64,000 bases of DNA, taken from Bathynomus jamesi (lineage: Eukaryota > Arthropoda > Malacostraca > Isopoda > Cirolanidae). Position 1 is the first letter of the stretch, and each line of letters starts with the position of its first letter. The stretch spans positions 1 to 64,000 of the forward strand of contig JAJOZX010012079.1 in assembly GCA_023014485.1 (NCBI GenBank). Direction: 5' to 3'. The notes under the pieces were generated by a model that was not told where the DNA came from, searched no databases, and saw only the letters and a list, made by a program, of their open reading frames with translations. A program made the position numbers and the translations under genes. Below are positions 34,709 through 46,053 of the stretch, one piece after another.

Positions 34709-34984
34709 ATACTGGGGGGGGCCGGAGAAAAATTTGTATGTTATAGATCAAATTTTTTTATAAACTGTGTTTTAAACCATGTGAAATGGATTGAAAAGAA
34801 TAAAGTAGAAATTTAGGGAGAGAGAGGTTACTCAAGACCTATTTAAATATTAAAGTTCAAGAGGCCAACTTCTCAAGTTTAGTTAAAGTTATGTCAATCA
34901 GTTTGACTCCCTTTAGGTATAGGAAATTTATGGGATTAAAGTAAAGTTATTAAGCATTTTAACTTTGCTCAGTTTGTGTAAGTT
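34709..34984 (-). other. 3' untranslated region, unit 3
   Basis: Eight G at the left end; otherwise as in unit 2. No gene seen. Confidence 0.6.
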
Positions 34985-35332
34985 TTATAAGTCACCAGTC
35001 TTAATTTTTTCTTGTAAAAGTTTTCTGGCTTTCAAAGCAGTCTTTCTTTGAGGCCTGTCTGGTTTAGTCTGAGTTACATCAGGCACATTGAGAGATTCCT
35101 CCCCAATAGTATCCTGATCCATCCTTTGGGGTAATGGTTCTAATTTAGCCCCACACCAAAGGATATAGTAATTGATATCTCTGGTGGTTTCACCAGTTGC
35201 TGTTTTCAGTTTTACAACCCTGGTAACTTCGTCTTCACCAGTTTTGAGTTCCAAGACTTTTCCCATTGACCAATGTTGTCTTGGTGTCTTGTCATGTATC
35301 AACACAATGTCCCCCAATTTTGACTGAATCAT
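34985..35332 (-). pseudogene. DUF5641-like pol fragment with altered core, unit 3
   Basis: 115 residues. Two nearby small deletions (2 bp near 35157 and 1 bp near 35172) cancel in frame and replace the conserved TLLYPLE stretch with NYYILW, so the best-conserved motif of the domain is destroyed although the frame stays open. Confidence 0.8.
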
Positions 35333-37404
35333 TCCAACTTTGTTTTGTTAATTGTTTATGTCTTTCTCTAAGACTTGTTAAGTATTCTTCTCTCCATTTT
35401 GTTATAAATTGAGTCTTGATTTGTGTCAAATGTTTGTATTTTGTGTTGAGTTCTTTGTGTCCTATTTCCCAATCTGGATCCTCTGTACTGTTATGTTCAG
35501 ATTCTGGTAACATGTTTACTGTTTCTCCCTTAATTAGGTGGTTTGGTGTGAGAGGTTTTGGCTCATTAATACCATCTCCCACATAAGTTAATGGTCTGTT
35601 GTTGACAACATTTTCAATTTCTGACAGAATAGTCATGAGTTCAAAAAGTTGTAGATGTTTTGTCCCAATAGTCTTTTTAAGGCAGTTCTTTACAGTTTGT
35701 ATGTTTCTTTCCCAAATTGAACCATACCATGGTGTATTAACAGGAATGTACTTCCAGGTTATGTTGTGTTTGGTTAAATGAGTTTGTACTGTTTCATTGT
35801 CACAAATCTGATGAATAATTTTTTCACCAGATTTGAAGTATGTGGCATTGTCTGACCATATAGTTTTGGGTACAGAATTGTGTGCACAAAATCGTCTGAA
35901 AGCAGCAATAAAAGCTTCTGCTGTCAGATCTTCTACTATGTCTAGACATATGGCACGTGTGGCAGCACAGGTGAAGAGTACAATGTACACTTTGTATTCC
36001 TTTGAATCCATTTTGTCTCCAAAACTCACATTTACCGCTCCAGTGTAGTCAATACCCGTGGTTTCAAATGGCCGAGTAAATGTTACTCGTTCCACAGGTA
36101 GGTCTGGAGGGCTTGGGGTCTTAAAGGGTCGTGAATGGATACGTTTACAAGGAATGCATGTGTTCAAAATTTTCTTTGTTTCAGTTCTACCCTTTGGTAG
36201 CCAGTAAGTTTTTCTCAGCTCTGTCAGGGTTTGTGGGACTCCCATGTGGTGTATTTTGTTGTGGGTATCCCTGATGATGAGTTTTGTGAAGTGATTTCTC
36301 CTTGGAAGAAGAATTGGGTGCTTAGAGTTGTAAGTCAAAGTTGACTTGTTAAGCCTTCCTTTACACCTTATCAGACCCTCTGTATCCAGGTACAGATTTA
36401 GATTCATGACAAGTGAAGGAATACCTTTGTTTAATGTGCTACTGGACCTAAGATACTTCAACTCCTTGTCAAATTCTGAAGCTTGTATCTGTTTGAGCCA
36501 GTATTTTGTTGCAGTTTCTGTTAAGTTAGAAAAGGCTTTCTGAGGACAGTGTTTGAGAAGGTAGCTATTGACAAACTTGCAGCAATAGACTGTAATTCTC
36601 AAGAGTTTGTTTAGGTCTGAATAAAGGTGATAGTCAAATATAGGTTTGTCCTCAGTGATCTTTTCAGTTGTTGTAGAGTTGAGTGTGAGGTTAACTACTT
36701 TGGCTGGCCAAAGATCCTCACATGTTAGCCATTCGGGCCCTTCATACCAGATTTTATTTGTTTTCAACAGCTTGTAAGAGAGCCCTCTTGTCAAAAGTCT
36801 GCTGTTTTAACTCCCAATGAGACAGCTAATAATTCAAGTTGTGGTACAGTTTTCTTTTGGTTTAAGGGTGCCACTTTTGCCTTTGAATAAACCAAGTTAC
36901 TTTCATTTTCACTTGTTAAATAGGCACAACACCCGTAAGCTTGTGTGCTGGCTTCTGTAAAAATGTGTAGTGTTTGAGATTTCAATCTGTAGCCAGCACA
37001 TCTTGGTACGTAGATGTCTTGAACTTTGTTCAAGTCTGTGGCTAATTTTTTCCAATGAAGTTGGTCTTCCACTGAAAGTGGTTCATCCCAATCAATTTTC
37101 TTTTTCCATAAGTTTTGCAAAAGGGTTTTGGATCTTATCGTTGCTGGTAAATATAATCCAATGGGGTCGAAAATTTTGGATGATTCTGAAAGCACTTGTC
37201 TTTTTGTATCAGCATTTGGATTTAAGTTATAACTCTTTGTGCAAAGAGTGTCATCGTGTTCAGAATTCTGTTTAAAAACCAAAGCATTCCAAGTGTTTTC
37301 GTGTAATTGTTTGGTTCAATGTTCCCATTGTTGTCTTTTGTTATTTGTTCATTTAATTTAGGAGAATTAGAAAGAGTTTGTACTGTATTCAAACCTCCTA
37401 CCAC
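35292..37404 (-). pseudogene. pol: Broken BEL/Pao pol fragment, unit 3
   Basis: Three overlapping frame pieces: 37222-37404, 36791-37282 and 35292-36794. The breaks are one lost T near 37271 (CTGTTTAAAAACC) and one lost A near 36795 (GTCAAAAGTC; other units have five A). The last piece keeps the H2C2 site and all three integrase acidic residues. Domain order as in 25661-27775. Confidence 0.88.
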
Positions 37405-37411
37405 TTCAGAC

Positions 37412-37485
37412 TAGTCAATACCCGTAGTTTTAGTGGAGCAAATTTACTCCTCCACAGGTAGATCTGGAGGGCTTGGGGCTTTGAA
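37412..37485 (-). pseudogene. Diverged integrase fragment A, unit 3
   Basis: Same as 18187-18260; one T is lost just outside it near 37496 (ACTGTTTTGTG). Confidence 0.73.
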
Positions 37486-37509
37486 TCCTGTACTGTTTTG
37501 TGTTGTTTA

Positions 37510-38628
37510 GCCTATGGCCAAGGGAGGCCACAAGACCCTTTTTGTTTGGTCTCTGGCCAAAGGAGGCCACAAGACCCTTGTTGTTTGGTCTCTGGCCAAA
37601 GGAGGCCACAAGACCCTTAATGAATATGTTGGGCTATGGCCTTGTGATACCATCAGCCCCTTGATGAATATGTTGGGCTATGGCCAAGGGTAGGCCATCA
37701 GCCCTTTGATGAATTTGTTGGTTCATGGCCAAGGTAGGCCAAGGCCCTTTGATGATTTGTTGGGCTATGGCCAAGGGTAGGCCATCAGCCGTTTGATGAA
37801 TGTTGGGCTATGGCCAAGGTAGGCCATCAGCCCTTTGATGAATTTGTTGGGCTATGGCCAAGGTAGGCCATCAGCCCTTTGATGAATTTGTTGGGCTATG
37901 GCCAAGGGTAGGCCAAGGCCCTTTGATGATTTGTTGGGCTATGGCCTTGGTAGGCCATCAGCCCTTTGATGAATTTGTTGGGCTATGGCCAAGGTAGGCC
38001 AAGGCCCTTTGATGATTTGTTGGGCTATGGCCAAGGGTAGGCCATCAGCCGTTTGATGAATGTTGGGCTATGGCCAAGGTAGGCCATCAGCCCTTTGATG
38101 AATTTGTTGGGCTATGGCCAAGGTAGGCCATCAGCCCTTTGATGAATTTGTTGGGCTATGGCCAAGGGTAGGCCAAGGCCCTTTGATGATTTGTTGAGCT
38201 ATGGCCAAGGGTAGGCCATCAGCCCTTTGATGAATTTGTTGGGCTATAGCCAAGGTAGGCCAAGGCCCTTTGATGAATTTGTTGGGCTATGGCCAAGGGT
38301 AGGCCATCAGCCCTTTGATGAATTTGTTGGGCTATGGCCAAGGGTAGGCCATCAGCCGTTTGATGAATTTGTTGGGCTATGGCCAAGGGTAGGCCATCAG
38401 CCCTTTGATGAATTTGTTGGGCTATGGCCAAGGGTAGGCCATCAGCCCTTTGATGAATTTGTTGGGCTATGGCCAAGGGTAGGCCATCAGCCGTTTGATG
38501 AATTTGTTGGGCTATGGCCAAGGGTAGGCCATCAGCCGTTTGATGAATTTGTTGGGCTATGGCCAAGGGTAGGCCAAGGCCCTTTGATGATTTGTTGGGC
38601 TATGGCCAAAGTAGGCCAAGGCCTTTGG
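37510..38628. repeat. Tandem array 1, unit 3
   Basis: Same copy order; one C is lost at the right end (AAGGCCTTTGG), which only changes how far chance frames run. Confidence 0.93.
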
Positions 38629-38652
38629 AGTAGAGTAGTTTGTTTGTACGTG

Positions 38653-38782
38653 TCACTGTCTAACCATATAATTTTTGGCACAAAATTATGTGCACAGAAT
38701 CAGAGCGCAGCAATAAAAGCTTTTACTCTCCGATCCTTGGTTATGTTTAGACAGGTTGTTGTGTTTGAGACACATGAAAGAG

Positions 38783-38821
<39 letters not shown>

Positions 38822-39203
38822 ATTCCTCCGAATCCAGTTGGTCTTCAAAACTTGGATTCACCACTCCAATGAAATTAATACCCGTAGTTATGAATGAGTA
38901 AATGTTGTGTATCCTACAGGTAGGTCTGGAAGGTTTTGGGGTTTTGAAGGAATCCAATCTGTTTGCAAGGAATGTATGTGTCTGTTGATGAAATCTGTTG
39001 TGATTCTTCTTTTAAAAGAAGAATTGGATGTTTGAAGTCGTATGTATATATTTATATACTGTACCGTACGTATGTGTGTAAATGTGTATTTTGTTATAGG
39101 GTTTTATTTTTGGGTTTTGGGTTAGGTTAATCAATTTGGCTGAGTAAAGATCCTCAAACGTTGCATTTGAGACCCTTATATCAAGCCTTGTCTGTTTTAT
39201 GCC
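38653..39203 (-). pseudogene. Diverged second pol copy (fragment B), unit 3
   Basis: Collinear with unit 1's fragment B. Confidence 0.8.
38785..38820. repeat. (GT)18 microsatellite, unit 3
   Basis: 36 nt, the same length as unit 1. Confidence 0.98.
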
Positions 39204-39791
39204 TATATGTCAAATAGGAATTGGAATAGGTTGGGCCTATTGGTCAAATAGGACTTGGAATAGGTTGGGCCTATATGTCAAATAGGACTTGGAATAGGTT
39301 GGGCCTATGTCAAATAGGACTTGGAATAGGTTGGGCCTATGTCAAATAGGACTTGGAATAGGTTGGGCCTATATGTCAAATAGGACTTGGAATAGGTTGG
39401 GCCTATGTCAAATAGGACTTGGAATAGGTTGGGCCTATATGTCAAATAGGACTTGGAATAGGTTGGGCCTATGTCAAATAGGACTTGGAATAGGTTGGGC
39501 CTATGTCAAATAGGACTTGGAATAGGTTGGGCCTATGTCAAATAGGACTTGGAATAGGTTGGGCCTATGTCAAATAGGACTTGGAATAGGTTGGGCCTAT
39601 GTCAAATAGGACTTGGAATAGGTTGGGCCTATGTCAAATAGGACTTGGAATAGGTTGGGCCTATGTCAAATAGGACTTGGAATAGGTTGGGCCTATATGT
39701 CAAATAGGACTTGGAATAGGTTGGGCCTATATGTCAAATAGGATTTGGTGTGCCTATGTCAAATAGGAATTGGAATAGGTTGGAATAGGTG
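39204..39791. repeat. Tandem array 2, 18 copies, unit 3
   Basis: Same copy number and phase as unit 2. Confidence 0.95.
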
Positions 39792-39832
39792 TTAGGTGGT
39801 GTAGGTTTGAATTCGTGCAATTGCTTTAGGTC

Positions 39833-39926
39833 TTTGTGATGTTACAGTTCGAGTCGAATTTTGTGATGTTACAGTTCGAGTCGAATTTTGTGATGTTACA
39901 GGTCTGAGTCGAATTTTGTGATGTTA
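39833..39926. repeat. 28-bp direct repeat, unit 3
   Basis: As unit 1; one G is missing just left of it (AGGTGGTGTAGG). Confidence 0.9.
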
Positions 39927-40468
39927 ATGAGTCTTATGAGTAAGTTAAATTGCTGAAATAAATTTTATAACCTACACCACAGGTTCAATTATAAATTTAG
40001 TGTTTTTAATTAGGATAGGCCTTGAGTGTAAAGAGTAAGGCCTACTTTAAGAGGTAGGCCTATTATGTAAGGTAAAGTTAGGTGGGCCTACTAAATAGGC
40101 CTATTTGTTGGGCCTACCAAGTAGGCTTATGTTTGGGCCTATTATTTTATAGGACCTCAAATGAGTTAAGCCTGTTAAATTAACAAGGCTTAGTTTTGAG
40201 TTTGAAGAGTAGGACCTATTAAATAGGCTTAATGTTGCGGGCCTATTATTTTTAGGACCTAAAATAAGTTATGCTTGTTAAATGAACAAGCCTTTTGTTT
40301 TCGATTAGTGTAAAGGTAAAGGAATCGGTTCCCAGTTGCTTAGGCCACCATATGAAAACTATAGTGGGGTTACGGTTGAAATTAGGGTTAGGCCTACTGA
40401 GTTAAGCCTAGCCACTGCGTGTGTCAGTGTAAATTTTAGAGGGGTTAGTTCCCCATACACAGGCCACC
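39927..40468 (-). other. GGCCTA-rich leader with hairpins, unit 3
   Basis: 542 bp, unchanged palindrome AAATAGGCCTATTT and both hairpins present. Confidence 0.6.
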
Positions 40469-41250
40469 ATATGAAAAAACTATATAGGGCTATGGGTTGA
40501 TTGCCTGTGCCCTCATCCGCTGAAACTTTCCAGCAGATTTCAGTGGAGGGTTACCGACAAAAGCCCTATGCTTTTTCGTTAGAGAGTTATGAATATGTAG
40601 GTGTTTAAAGGACCTTTTTATATTTAAGTGATTACGGTAATTCTAGCGTCGGGATTTGCGCGACGTACAGTATACTAGAATGAAAATAATTTGCCTCACC
40701 TTATTTTGTTGGGTCTTTGTTTGCTTCGATGTAGGGCGTTACGATCATCTTCGGTGTAGGGCCGCCACGATCGAGTTCGCGACGAATTTACTTAAGGTAA
40801 TTAATATAGGCAGTCACTATATAACCCCTGAAGGAATAGGCCTATCCTTTTATAGTCTTTAGGTGTTATATTATAAGGAATTCACTCAGAACTAGAGGGG
40901 GGACAAAGACATCCTCCCAGTTTAAAGCTTCGCTGTAACATAAACAGCCCTGAGAGCCGTTCCTTGGTTCTGGTGTATTATTTGCCGAACTAGCATTATT
41001 TTTGTTTGGTCTCCTCCTTCGTAGACTAAACAATAAATTGGGTTTTCTTGTTGCTATGTGAGGCTGATTCATACATACAGGTTCTTTGTATGTATGGCAA
41101 TTCAATTATTTCATTCCCAATACGCTATGTCGCCAATCCCGAGGCATTTTTGTATAGATATTTAATTCAATTAATTAATAATTTATATTTAATTATGAAA
41201 TAAATGTACCACATATGATACCATGTTGTGAGTGCGTATAGTTTTTCCAT
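40469..41250 (-). repeat. 5' LTR, unit 3
   Basis: 782 bp with right-LTR variants; three single-base losses (TTATTTTGTTGG, CGAGTTCGCG, ATATAACCCC). TATAAAAGG on the minus strand at 40846-40854. Confidence 0.92.
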
Positions 41251-44200
41251 AGATAAGTTCATGTTTTATCATAAGAAAAATGCACAAAAAGTGCTCAAAA
41301 CACGGAGAAAATCACTTTTTGGTACAAAATTTTCATTTCATTAGAATCGAATTTTAGTGAAATGTTTGGACAATCTTTGTCTAGTTTTCGATATATATTG
41401 TACAAAATAATAAACTAAAGCATATTATAGCCAAAAATTACTAATTCCAGTTAAATATTTTGAAAAAAATTCAACCTTATAGAACCTAATTTATAGTCCC
41501 ATGTTCATTTTTAAATCTAAAAATAAGCTAAATGCTGCGATTTTTAAGCTAAAATTTGCATAGTATTTACTGTTGGTATATATCATTTCATGAATTTCAT
41601 TCACTTTTACAATATTTTAGGGCTACATTAAAGATTGTCTAAAAATTGGATCTTAAAACATGGAAAAAATCGACTTTTTCCATTAATTTTTTGCCTTACT
41701 ATGATCGACAATTTTACGTCGATTTTTGAATTACTTTGGCATTATACAGTTGAAAACAGTAAGATAAAGCAGTTTTTATCAACAGTTTCTTATTCGAATG
41801 AAAAATATTGAAAAAGATAAGTTCATGTTTTATCATAAGAAAAATGCACAAAAAGTGCTCAAAACACGGAGAAAATCACTTTTTGGTACAAAATTTTCAT
41901 TTCATTAGAATCGAATTTTAGTGAAATGTTTGGACAATCTTTGTCTAGTTTTCGATATATATTGTACAAAACATAAACTAAAGCATATTATAGCCAAAAA
42001 TTACTAATTCCAGTTAATATTTTGAAAAAAATTCAACCTTATAGAACCTAATTTATAGTCCCATTTTCATTTTTAAATCTAAAAATAAGCTAAATGCTGC
42101 GATTTTTAAGCTAAAATTTGCATAGTATTTACTGTTGGTATATATCATTTCATGAATTTCATTCACTTTTACAATATTTTAGGGCTACATTAAAGATTGT
42201 CTAAAATTGGATCTTAAAACATGGAAAAAATCGACTTTTTCCATTAATTTTTTGCCTTACTATGATCGAAATTTACGTCGATTTTTGAATTACTTTGGCA
42301 TTATACAGTTGAAAACAGTAAGATAAAGCAGTTTTTTATCAACAGTTTCTTATTCGAATGAAAAATATTGAAAAAGATAAGTTCATGTTTTATCATAAGA
42401 AAAATGCACAAAAAGTGCTCAAAACACGGAGAAAATCACTTTTTGGTACAAAATTTTCATTTCATTAGAATCGAATTTTAGTGAAATGTTTGGACAATCT
42501 TTGTCTAGTTTTCGATATATATTGTACAAAATAATAAACTAAAGCATATTATAGCCAAAAATTACTAATTCCAGTTAAATATTTTGAAAAAAATTCAACC
42601 TTATAGAACCTAATTTATAGTCCCATTTCATTTTTAAATCTAAAAATAAGCTAAATGCTGCGATTTTTAAGCTAAAATTTGCATAGTATTTACTGTTGGT
42701 ATATATCATTTCATGAATTTCATTCACTTTTACAATATTTTAGGGCTACATTAAAGATTGTCTAAAAATTGGATCTTAAAACATGGAAAAAATCGATTTT
42801 TTCATTAATTTTTTGCCTTACTATGATCGACATTCCAATGAAATTTTACGTCGATTTTTGAATTACTTTGGCATTATATAGTTGAAAACAGTAAGATAAA
42901 GCAGTTTTTTATCAGAGTTTCTTATTCGAACGAAAAATATTGAAAAAGATAAGTTCATGTTTTATCAAGAAAAATGCACAAAAAGTGCTCAAAACACGGA
43001 GAAAATCACTTTTTGGTACAAAATTTTCATTTCATTGAATCGAATTTTAGTGAAATGTTTGGACATCTTTGTCTAGTTTTCGATATATATTGTACAAAAC
43101 ATAAACTAAAGCATATTATAGCCAAAAATTACTAATTCCAGTTAAATATTTGAAAAAAATTCAACCTTATAGAACCTAATTTATAGTCCATTTCATTTTT
43201 AAATCTAAAAATAGCTAAATGCTGCGATTTTTAAGCTAAAATTTGCATAGTATTTACTGTTGGTATATATCATTTCATGAATTTCATTCACTTTTACAAT
43301 ATTTTAGGGCTACATTAAAGATTGTCTAAAATTGGATCTTAAAACATGGAAAAAATCGACTTTTTCATTAATTTTTTGCCTTACTATGATCGACATTCCA
43401 ATGAAATTTTACGTCGATTTTTGAATTACTTTGGCATTATACAGTTGAAAACAGTAAGATAAAGCAGTTTTTTATCAAGAGTTTCTTATTCGAATGAAAA
43501 ATATTGAAAAAGATAAGTTCATGTTTTATCATAAGAAAAATGCACAAAAAGTGCTCAAAACACGGAAAATCACTTTTTGGTACAAAATTTTCATTTCATT
43601 AGAATCGAATTTTAGTGAAATGTTTCGACAATTTTGTCTAGTTTTCGATATATATTGTAAAAAATAAACTGAAGCATATTATAGCCCAAAATTACTAATT
43701 CCAGTTAATATTTTGAAAAAAATTCAACCGTATAGAACCTAATTTATAGTCCTATTTTCATTTTTAAATCTAAAATAGGCTAAATGCTGCGATTTTTAAG
43801 CTAAAATTTGCATAGTATTTACTGTTGGTATATATCATTTCATGAATTTCATTCACTTTTACAATATTTTAGGGCTACATTAAAGATTGTCTAAAAATTG
43901 GATTCTTAAAACATGGAAAAAATCGACTTTTTTCATTAATTTTTGCCTTACCATGATCGACATTCCAATGAAATTTTACGTCGATTTTTGAATTACTTTG
44001 GCATTATATAGTTGAAACAGTAAGAAAGCAGTTTTTTATCAAGAGTTTTCTTATTCGAATGAAAATATTGAAAAAGATAAGTTCATGTTTTATCATAAGA
44101 AAAATGCACAAAAGTGCTCAAAACACGGAGAAAATCACTTTTTGGTACAAAATTTTCATTTCATTAGAATCGAATTTAGTGAAATGTTTGGACAATCTTT

Positions 44201-44647
44201 GTCTAGTTTTCGATATATATTGTACAAAACAATATACTAAAGCATATTATAGCCAAAAATACTAATTCCAGTTAATATTTTGAAAAAAATTCAACCTTAT
44301 AGAACCTAATTTATGTTCCCATTTTCTTTTTAAATCTAAAAATAAGCTAAATGCTGCGATTTTTAAGCTAAAATTTGCATAGTAATTTCCTGTTGGTATA
44401 TATCATTTCATGAATTTCATTCACTTTTACAATATTTTAGGGCTACATTAAAGATTGTCTAAAAATTGGATTCTTAAAACATGGAAAAAATCGACTTTTT
44501 TCATTAATTTTTTGCCTTACTATGATCGACATTCCAATGAAATTTTACGTCGATTTTTGAATTACTTTGGCATTATATAGTTGAAAACAGTAGATAAAGC
44601 AGTTTTTTATCAAGAGTTTTTATTCGAATGAAAAATGAGAAAAGATA
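41251..44647. repeat. Long satellite block between units 3 and 4 (two extra monomers)
   Basis: Monomer starts at 41425, 41988, 42549, 43116, 43679 and 44247, the last cut at 44647: six equivalents against four elsewhere. Spacings (561-568) are short because of many 1-2-base losses. Monomers at 43679 and 44247 carry AACTGAAGC, CAACCGTATAG, AGTCCTATTTTC and TTTCCTGTTGG. These are also found in the monomers just left of unit 1 (13080-14440), so this block keeps flank not seen in the shorter blocks. Confidence 0.97.
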
Positions 44648-45425
44648 ATATGAAAAAACTATATAGGGCTATGGGTTGATTGCCTGTGCCCTCATCCGCT
44701 GAAAATTTCCAGCAATTTCAGTGGAGGGTTACCGACAAAAGCCCTATGCTTTTTCGTTAGAGAGTTATGAATATGTAGGTGTTTAAAGGACCTTTTTATA
44801 TTTAAGTGATTACGGTAATTCTAGCGTCGGGATTTGCGCGACGTACAGTATACTAGAAATGAAAATAATTTGCCTCACCTTATTTTTGTTGGGTCTTTGT
44901 TTGCTTCGATGTAGGGCGTTACGATCATCTTCGGTGTAGGGCCGCCACGATCGAGTTTCGCGACGAATTTACTTAAGGATTAATATAGGCAGTCACTATA
45001 TAACCCCTGAGGGAATAGGCCTATCCTTTTATAGTCTTTAGGTGTTATATTATAAGGAATTCACTCAGAACTAGAGGGGGGACAAAGACATCCTCCCAGT
45101 TTAAAGCTTCGCTGTAACATAAACAGCCCTGAGACGTTCCTTGGTTCTGGTGTATTATTTGCCGAACTAGCATTATTTTTGTTTGGTCTCCTCCTTCGTA
45201 GACTAAACAATAAATTGGGTTTTCTTGTTGCTATGTGAGGGCTGATTCATACATACAGGTTCTTTGTATGTATGGCAATTCAATTATTTCATTCCAATAG
45301 GCTATGTCGCCAATCCCGAGCATTTTTGTATAGATATTTAATTCAATTAATTAATAATTTATTTAATTATGAAATAAATGTACCACATATGATACCATGT
45401 TGTGAGTGCGTATAGTTTTTTCCAT
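44648..45425 (-). repeat. 3' LTR, unit 4
   Basis: 778 bp, the shortest copy. Small indels include CCAGCAATTTCAG, TTAAGGATTAATA, CTGAGACGTTCC and AATTTATTTAATT. They cluster in the left part of the unit, next to the equally indel-rich satellite block. Confidence 0.9.
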
Positions 45426-45702
45426 ATACTGGGGGGGGGCCGGAGAAAAATTTGTATGTTATAGATCAAATTTTTTTATAAACTGTGTTTTAAACCATGT
45501 GAAATGGATTGAAAAGAATAAAGTAGAAATTTAGGGAGAGAGAGGTTACTCAAGACCTATTTAAATATTAAAGTTCAAGAGGCCAACTTCTCAAGTTTAG
45601 TTAAAGTTATGTCAATCAGTTTGACTCCCTTTAGGTATAGGAAATTTATGGGATTAAAGTAAAGTTATTAAGCATTTTAACTTTGCTCAGTTTGTGTAAG
45701 TT
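45426..45702 (-). other. 3' untranslated region, unit 4
   Basis: Nine G at the left end, the longest of the five. No gene seen. Confidence 0.6.
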
Positions 45703-46053
45703 TTATAAGTCACCAGTCTTAATTTTTTCTTGTAAAAGTTTTCTGGCTTTCAAAGCAGTCTTTCTTTGAGGCCTGTCTGGTTTAGTCTGAGTTACATCAG
45801 GCACATTGAGAGATTCCTCCCCAATAGTATCCTGATCCATCCTTTGGGGTAATGGTTCTAATTTAGCCCCACACTCCAAAGGATATAGTAATGTGATATC
45901 TCTGGTGGTTTCACCAGTTGCTGTTTTCAGTTTTACAACCCTGGTAACTTCGTCTTCACCAGTTTTGAGTTCCAAGACTTTTCCCATTGACCAATGTTGT
46001 CTTGGTGTCTTGTCATGTATCAACACAATGTCCCCCAATTTTGACTGAATCAT
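45703..46053 (-). CDS. DUF5641-like pol C-terminal fragment, unit 4
   Basis: 116 residues, identical translation to unit 2, same displaced frame. Confidence 0.82.
   Translation of the reverse strand: MIQSKLGDIVLIHDKTPRQHWSMGKVLELKTGEDEVTRVVKLKTATGETTRDITLLYPLECGAKLEPLPQRMDQDTIGEESLNVPDVTQTKPDRPQRKTALKARKLLQEKIKTGDL

Larger units (their letters stand above)
33927..41250 (-). mobile_element. BEL/Pao-derived LTR element, unit 3 (most degraded)
   Basis: 7324 bp. The left junction is altered (GAAAAGAAATATG instead of GAAAAAGATAATATG), so the left AGATA is lost; the right AGATA is at 41251-41255. It has more small deletions than the other copies, mostly in homopolymers: two in pol, three bases in the DUF5641 part, and single losses in array 1, the leader boundary and both LTRs. 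Confidence 0.92.
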
